Shown piece after piece: positions 21,474 through 24,778 of a DNA stretch of 24,778 bases; within the stretch, counting starts at the first letter, position 1, and every line of letters begins with the position of its first letter. Origin of the DNA: a virus; IMG/VR virus record IMGVR_UViG_3300032047_000122, positions 1 through 24,778 of that record. One strand, 5' to 3'. Both the position numbers and the translations under genes were made by a program. The notes beneath the pieces are model-generated. The model saw only the letters and a list, made by a program, of their open reading frames with translations, had not been told where the DNA came from and did no database searches.

Positions 21474-21584
21474 TTAATAAATGTCTCTGATTACGTTCTG
21501 TAATCTTCCGCATTTCATAAGGTTGTGTAGTTTGTCTGCTTGTGTCCGTAGATACGAGGCAGACAATGATGCTAATTTTCGCAT
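21474..21584 (-). CDS. 36-aa peptide
   Basis: ATG at 21584 with AGGAG 7 nt upstream, the best initiation site in this gap. A longer alternative frame here starts with GTG and has no ribosome site. The product starts MRKLASLSASYLRTQADKLH and ends CGRLQNVIRDIY, a basic helix without a membrane segment. No family was recognised. The 106-nt upstream gap (21585-21690) holds a TATAATGTCTAAATA stretch that may be a promoter. Confidence 0.45.
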   Translation of the reverse strand: MRKLASLSASYLRTQADKLHNLMKCGRLQNVIRDIY

Positions 21585-21690
21585 TTTTATCTCCTGTTAT
21601 GTTTGTAACTATCCGTGATCTGGACTTCGTTTGTAACACAAACTACTTACTCTTGTCACATAATTGTCACATTAGTATTTAGACATTATA

Positions 21691-21897
21691 TCAATTGAAT
21701 ACTATATTTGCAAGACCCTTTTTGTTTCTTCGAACAATTTCGTTTTTTACTTTTTGTTTTAACTTTGGTATCACTGGTTTATTATATGCTTCTATCAACT
21801 CTGCATTTGATTTACACTTCATATACTCATGAACTATAGTCACTTTTTTTGTAGCACGATCTACTTGTTTCGAAGTTTTACCGTATTTCACTGGCAT
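21691..21897 (-). CDS. Small conserved basic phage protein
   Basis: 68 aa from the second of two adjacent ATGs (21897; GGAG lies 6 nt upstream, against 3 nt for the first). The sequence MPVKYGKTSKQVDRATKKVT, then VHEYMKCKSNAELIEAYNKP and KQKVKNEIVRRNK, looks like a small basic helical protein of a type I recall from marine T4-like phages. Lys and Arg make up about a quarter of it. It may bind nucleic acid, but function is unknown. A GATAAATA late-promoter-like element lies upstream. Confidence 0.75.
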   Translation of the reverse strand: MPVKYGKTSKQVDRATKKVTIVHEYMKCKSNAELIEAYNKPVIPKLKQKVKNEIVRRNKKGLANIVFN

Positions 21898-21928
21898 CAT
21901 TATCTCCGTTATTATTATTATTATGAGT

Positions 21929-21936
21929 TATTTATC
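21929..21936 (-). promoter_or_regulatory. Late-promoter-like GATAAATA over a stop codon
   Basis: NATAAATA whose TAA is the stop codon of the 93-aa gene (CGA TAA ATA). It would start transcription near 21923, with a 26-nt leader and GGAG before the ATG at 21897. Confidence 0.5.
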
Positions 21937-22213
21937 GTTTGGGACACTGTCTCTTTGCCTTATTAATCACTTGTAAATTATTGTTTACAACATACATTGA
22001 AAGAAGTATTGGCCACATCATGTCATCATATGTTAACTGATTGCTTGAATACATATCATAGAAAGGATATGTAAAGACAACTTTGTGTATGACTAATCTA
22101 TCTAAGTGTGGTACTTTGGGTAGTAATGGATTTGCTTCATATACACAAGAGTAATCCATTCCTCTATTGGTTGTCCATACATCTGCTAGTTGCAATGACC
22201 AGAATAATGCCAT
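21932..22213 (-). CDS. Small membrane protein (DUF5658-like)
   Basis: 93 aa from the ATG at 22213; no strong Shine-Dalgarno. Much longer in-frame starts lie inside the cyclase catalytic domain and are rejected as overlap. The N-terminus MALFWSLQLADVWTTNRGMD is a hydrophobic helix with the L-A-D-x-x-T-T-N pattern, followed by CVYEANPLLPKVPHLDRLVI. That order (helix with D-x-x-T-T, then E-x-N-P-L-x, then a second helix) recalls the DUF5658-type membrane family. Two or three membrane segments are likely. It directly follows the membrane cyclase, 43 nt away, so the two may work together at the inner membrane. Function unknown. Confidence 0.65.
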   Translation of the reverse strand: MALFWSLQLADVWTTNRGMDYSCVYEANPLLPKVPHLDRLVIHKVVFTYPFYDMYSSNQLTYDDMMWPILLSMYVVNNNLQVINKAKRQCPKR

Positions 22214-22256
22214 TGAGTATTTGTCAATTTTTGCTGGTTCTTCTCGCCATTCAATC

Positions 22257-24095
22257 TTAAATGGTGTATACGTCCACCTTCTCGGATTTTCCTTTAACAG
22301 TGATGCTGTCGACTTTTGTAAAGAATCCATCTTTACATAATCCAGCACTTCTTCCCGATAACAACACTCGAACCCCATCATAATTTCTTGTTTGACCTTC
22401 GAGTCGAGATGCCAAGTTGACTGCATCTCCAATGACGGAATAGTCAAATCTAAGTTCCGATCCCATGTTTCCGACGATGCAATCACCTGAATTGATCCCA
22501 ATCCCAACATCAATAGTAGGGAGACCTTGTGACTCAATTTCTTTAATAAGTTCATCTGCTTTTTCTGATATCTCACGTGCTGAATCTACTGCCCTCTGAG
22601 CATGATCTTCACAATCAAGAGGTGCATTCCAAAACGCCATAATACAATCTCCCATATATTTGTCTATGGTACCACCATTCTTAAGAATGATTTTAGTCAT
22701 CGTATCTAGATATTTATTAATTAACTCTACTAACCCCTCTGGGTCATTGTTGTTTTTATAGTGTTCTGATATAGGTGTAAAACCACATATATCCATGAAT
22801 AAGAACGTCATCTCTTTTCTGTCCCCACCCAGTCTTAACTTACTAGGGTCTTTTTGAAGTTCTGCAATCATGTCAGGAGATAAATACTTTTCGAACTGCT
22901 TCTTAATTTGTTCTTTGAGTTGATATGTAATATAGTATTTGTTGAAAGAAGCATGACCAAACACTATTAAGGAACTTATAGATGACCAGAAGGTATCGAA
23001 AAGAACGAGATCAGAAATCCAAAAGTAGTAACCCCCACCCAACTGAAGTCCTAAAATACCTAGACTCACTATCGCCGCAAGACTTGTGGGAACATTGTAA
23101 ACCACACCCAGAATTAATAGCAGTGTTACCAAAAGAAAAACAACTTCAAGAAATTCAAGATAGTAGGATTGTTGTATTCGAACTTCTTGCCAGACGGTAT
23201 GGATTAGGTTTGCTTGAACTTCGTGAGGATATAATACTCCCACTGGAGTTGAAATTGGATTATTCAGTCCCTCAGCAGTTAGACCCCATACTAAAACCTT
23301 GTTTGTAAGATTTAGTTGATCTAGTTCACTTGCTGATACACGATTGAATTTATTCCAATAACTGATCATCACATCTGCTGTAGATGTAGTCTCGATGGGT
23401 TTATCTTTACCCATTCTAATCCACTCTATTCCAACTTCGGGTGTTACTTTTGTATTGTAGTTTGGGAGATCATAATATGCTCTCAATACTTCGAGTGCAA
23501 TTGAAGGATAAATTGTCTCGCCAGTTCGGACGACCAGTGGGGATGACCTCACGGTTCCATCAAAATTAGGTGTCCCTGCGACTGAAGGTGTAGCAGACGT
23601 GACACCTACTCCATAAGTATTGTCTTGTAATATAGAGATGGGTGATGAGATGCCAGGATAACTCCATACAGAATCTTCAATACTACCCCCACCAAATGTA
23701 GTTGTCTTTACATAAGGTGCAGAACCTGTATCTAACTGTGTAGTTGGGGACGCCGAAAGAATAGTTAGTCTATTGATAAGTGCTTCAGCAAACTCTTCGT
23801 CACCACCAAATCTATCTGGTTCAGAAAAGTTTATTGCAAAAACATGAGTGTTTGTTGGATCAGTTTCCCATAACAAGTCTGCATAGATGTTTCTTGGCCA
23901 TGGAAACTGTCCGTACTTCTGTAATGATTTCTCGTCTATGTCTACTAGAACAATATCATCTACTTGTTCTATTTCTTTTTGTTGATGAAGATAGTCAAAC
24001 CATGACCATGAAATGTTCTCTATAAAATATGGATTCCATATCTTAAGACCTACTAAAAGACCTATAGTTACTAATACAGTTTTCCAATTATACAT
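22257..24095 (-). CDS. CHASE2-domain class III adenylate/guanylate cyclase
   Basis: 612 aa. It should make cAMP (less likely cGMP) at the inner membrane. One N-terminal hydrophobic segment (5-20) is followed by a CHASE2 sensor domain (about 30-305; IVLVDIDEKSLQKYGQFPWP at 48-67) facing the periplasm. Three membrane helices follow at about 312-335, 337-360 and 364-385. The linker FEKYLSPDMIAEL leads to the catalytic domain (428-612). Metal-binding Asp are D435 (FMDICGFT) and D483 (KYMGDCIMAF); K479 is the base-specifying Lys. DYSVIGDAVNLASRLE supplies S553 and the transition-state N560 and R564, all in place. K plus S/T favours ATP. The ATG overlaps the IscU stop (TAATG). Bacteria often have this architecture; in a phage it is unexpected. 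Confidence 0.93.
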   Translation of the reverse strand: MYNWKTVLVTIGLLVGLKIWNPYFIENISWSWFDYLHQQKEIEQVDDIVLVDIDEKSLQKYGQFPWPRNIYADLLWETDPTNTHVFAINFSEPDRFGGDEEFAEALINRLTILSASPTTQLDTGSAPYVKTTTFGGGSIEDSVWSYPGISSPISILQDNTYGVGVTSATPSVAGTPNFDGTVRSSPLVVRTGETIYPSIALEVLRAYYDLPNYNTKVTPEVGIEWIRMGKDKPIETTSTADVMISYWNKFNRVSASELDQLNLTNKVLVWGLTAEGLNNPISTPVGVLYPHEVQANLIHTVWQEVRIQQSYYLEFLEVVFLLVTLLLILGVVYNVPTSLAAIVSLGILGLQLGGGYYFWISDLVLFDTFWSSISSLIVFGHASFNKYYITYQLKEQIKKQFEKYLSPDMIAELQKDPSKLRLGGDRKEMTFLFMDICGFTPISEHYKNNNDPEGLVELINKYLDTMTKIILKNGGTIDKYMGDCIMAFWNAPLDCEDHAQRAVDSAREISEKADELIKEIESQGLPTIDVGIGINSGDCIVGNMGSELRFDYSVIGDAVNLASRLEGQTRNYDGVRVLLSGRSAGLCKDGFFTKVDSITVKGKSEKVDVYTI

Positions 24096-24523
24096 TACAT
24101 TCCGTTTTCAGGATACAGTTGAACGTCTTGTTTCTTTTCTTCCCAATCTTCTATTGCTTTTCTTATTGATTCTTCTGCTAACACTGAACAGTGTATTTTG
24201 ATAGGTGGCAATTCCAATGCTTCTGCAATATCTTTATCTTTGATCTCTTTTGCTTCTGTGATTGTCTTACCTTTGAGTAAGTCTACGAACATAGATGCAG
24301 ATGCAATTGCACTTCCACATCCATAGGTTTTAAATTTTACATCTGTGATGAGTTCATTCTCATCTAGTTTGAGTTGTAGTCTCATGACATCACCACATGC
24401 TGGTGCACCTGCCATACCTGTAGCAACATCTTTATCTTTTGGATCAAATCGACCCACTGAGAATTGCTTCGGTGAATTGACCACTCCTTCGAATCTTTCT
24501 AAGACTTTATCTGAATATGGCAT
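24095..24523 (-). CDS. iscU: IscU-type Fe-S cluster scaffold protein
   Basis: 142 aa. It holds nascent Fe-S clusters for transfer to apo-proteins. All key residues are present: Cys43 and Asp45 (APACGDVM), Cys69 (TYGCGSAIASAS), and His111 with Cys112 (IHCSVLAEESI). LPPIK at 105-109 corresponds to the LPPVK site bound by the chaperone HscA. The N-terminus (PYSDKVLERFEGVVNSPKQF) fits IscU. The length is like the bacterial protein, so it is probably functional. Its ATG overlaps the curlin stop and its stop overlaps the cyclase ATG, both as TAATG, so the three are translated as a coupled set. It may support host Fe-S supply under infection or oxidative stress (a peroxiredoxin lies nearby), which is inference. 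Confidence 0.93.
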   Translation of the reverse strand: MPYSDKVLERFEGVVNSPKQFSVGRFDPKDKDVATGMAGAPACGDVMRLQLKLDENELITDVKFKTYGCGSAIASASMFVDLLKGKTITEAKEIKDKDIAEALELPPIKIHCSVLAEESIRKAIEDWEEKKQDVQLYPENGM

Positions 24524-24778
24524 TAGTTACCTTGTTGAACTGATACTGTGCAACCACCAACTGTATAACAATTTTGTGTTAGTGAATATGTTTGTGCAGT
24601 TGTTCCTAATTGTTTGAGAGTTAAATTTGTTCCATAAGTTCCATCAAGTGTGACATTTGCTGTATGGATTGTATTTGCACCCTTTTGTCTAAGTGTGACA
24701 TTGTTATCATCATTATAGATTGTGAGATTCATTTCTTTTGCACCACTTGATTGTTGTCTTCCATTAATCTCATTCCAA
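24523..24778 (-). CDS. Curlin-repeat-like protein (partial, N-terminus outside window)
   Basis: The frame is open to the right edge with no stop, so the real start is outside. An internal ATG at 24732 is probably not the start, since WNEINGRQQSSGAKE precedes it in frame. The visible 84 residues show curlin-like spacing of N, L/I/V, Q and G: NNVTLRQKGANTI, then TNLTLKQLGTTAQ, then CTVSVQQGN. Two Cys (QNCYTVGGC) lie near the end. Such repeats form amyloid beta-helices in bacterial curli, and curlin-type genes are known from some marine (SAR11) myophages. The protein may be exported or be a fibre or adhesin of the particle. The stop overlaps the IscU start. Confidence 0.7.
   Translation of the reverse strand, partial: WNEINGRQQSSGAKEMNLTIYNDDNNVTLRQKGANTIHTANVTLDGTYGTNLTLKQLGTTAQTYSLTQNCYTVGGCTVSVQQGN

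Noticed and set aside
21442-21639. 65-codon frame with a GTG start in the hsp20 upstream gap.
   Set aside because: No ribosome site at its start, while the overlapping 36-aa frame has ATG and AGGAG at proper spacing.
22214-22576. Extension of the 93-aa membrane protein to 214 aa, with a signal-peptide-like start (MNLLKKLSHKVSLLLMLGLG).
   Set aside because: It runs 320 nt inside the cyclase catalytic domain, whose own frame encodes conserved residues (GIGINSGDCIVGN). The hydrophobic run is a by-product of that coding. No ribosome site precedes it.
22982-23308. 108-codon plus-strand open frame with a polar, protein-like composition.
   Set aside because: Antisense to the CHASE2 domain, which is clearly coding. 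Frame composition mirrors the cyclase codons.
1-24778. CRISPR array, insertion sequence or integrase/attachment site.
   Set aside because: No regularly spaced repeats, transposase motifs or integrase gene seen on either strand.

Overview
This window looks like part of an AT-rich, T4-like (tailed, contractile-type) bacteriophage genome from a marine setting. Every gene I can support lies on the minus strand, so the operons read from high to low coordinates. The evidence for a T4-like phage is a syntenic replication core: gp43-type family B DNA polymerase (15911-18427), UvsX recombinase (13734-14786) and gp41 replicative helicase (12398-13783). A T4-type lysozyme and several T4-like late promoters of the form NATAAATA support this. 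Marine-phage hallmarks are an IbpA-type small heat-shock protein, a peroxiredoxin, curlin-like repeats and many short conserved 'marine myophage' proteins. AT-richness and the curlin repeats would suit a SAR11-like host, but that is inference.

Layout, from high to low coordinates. (1) 24778-21691: a translationally coupled operon of a curlin-repeat protein (cut by the window edge), an IscU-type Fe-S scaffold, a membrane CHASE2 class III nucleotide cyclase, a small membrane protein and a small conserved protein. (2) 21584-18449: a 36-aa ORF, a structured leader plus late promoter in front of hsp20, peroxiredoxin with its own sigma70-like promoter and a strong intrinsic terminator, then small proteins, T4-type lysozyme, an LSm-like protein and two small proteins in front of the polymerase. 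(3) 18427-12398: DNA polymerase, small lipoprotein, staphylococcal-nuclease-like protein, small membrane protein, UvsX, gp41 helicase. (4) 12387-9407: tRNA-Arg(UCU), a small gene, tRNA-Ser(UGA), a 2OG-oxygenase-like protein, a large lipoprotein on its own apparently leaderless promoter, a coupled 57-aa helical protein and an unknown acidic protein. (5) 9347-1: a long collinear, tightly coupled run of probable virion or late proteins. It contains a KxDG-motif protein, a very basic protein, a nucleotidyltransferase/P-loop kinase fusion, a DUF5824-like protein and several proteins with short motifs shared between neighbours. Three proteins here start with MK[ST]F-type N-termini that resemble the T4 capsid-targeting sequence of internal proteins.

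The most notable points are: a phage-borne membrane adenylate-cyclase-like receptor coupled to IscU and curlin genes; a set of Shine-Dalgarno-less genes whose -10 element ends exactly 6 nt before the ATG (lipoprotein, polymerase and the gene at 3825), implying leaderless mRNAs; late promoters whose TAA doubles as the upstream gene's stop codon; a hairpin abutting the polymerase start codon; and a possible set of capsid-packaged cargo proteins including a NadR-like enzyme. No sequence search was run. All family calls rest on motifs read by eye.
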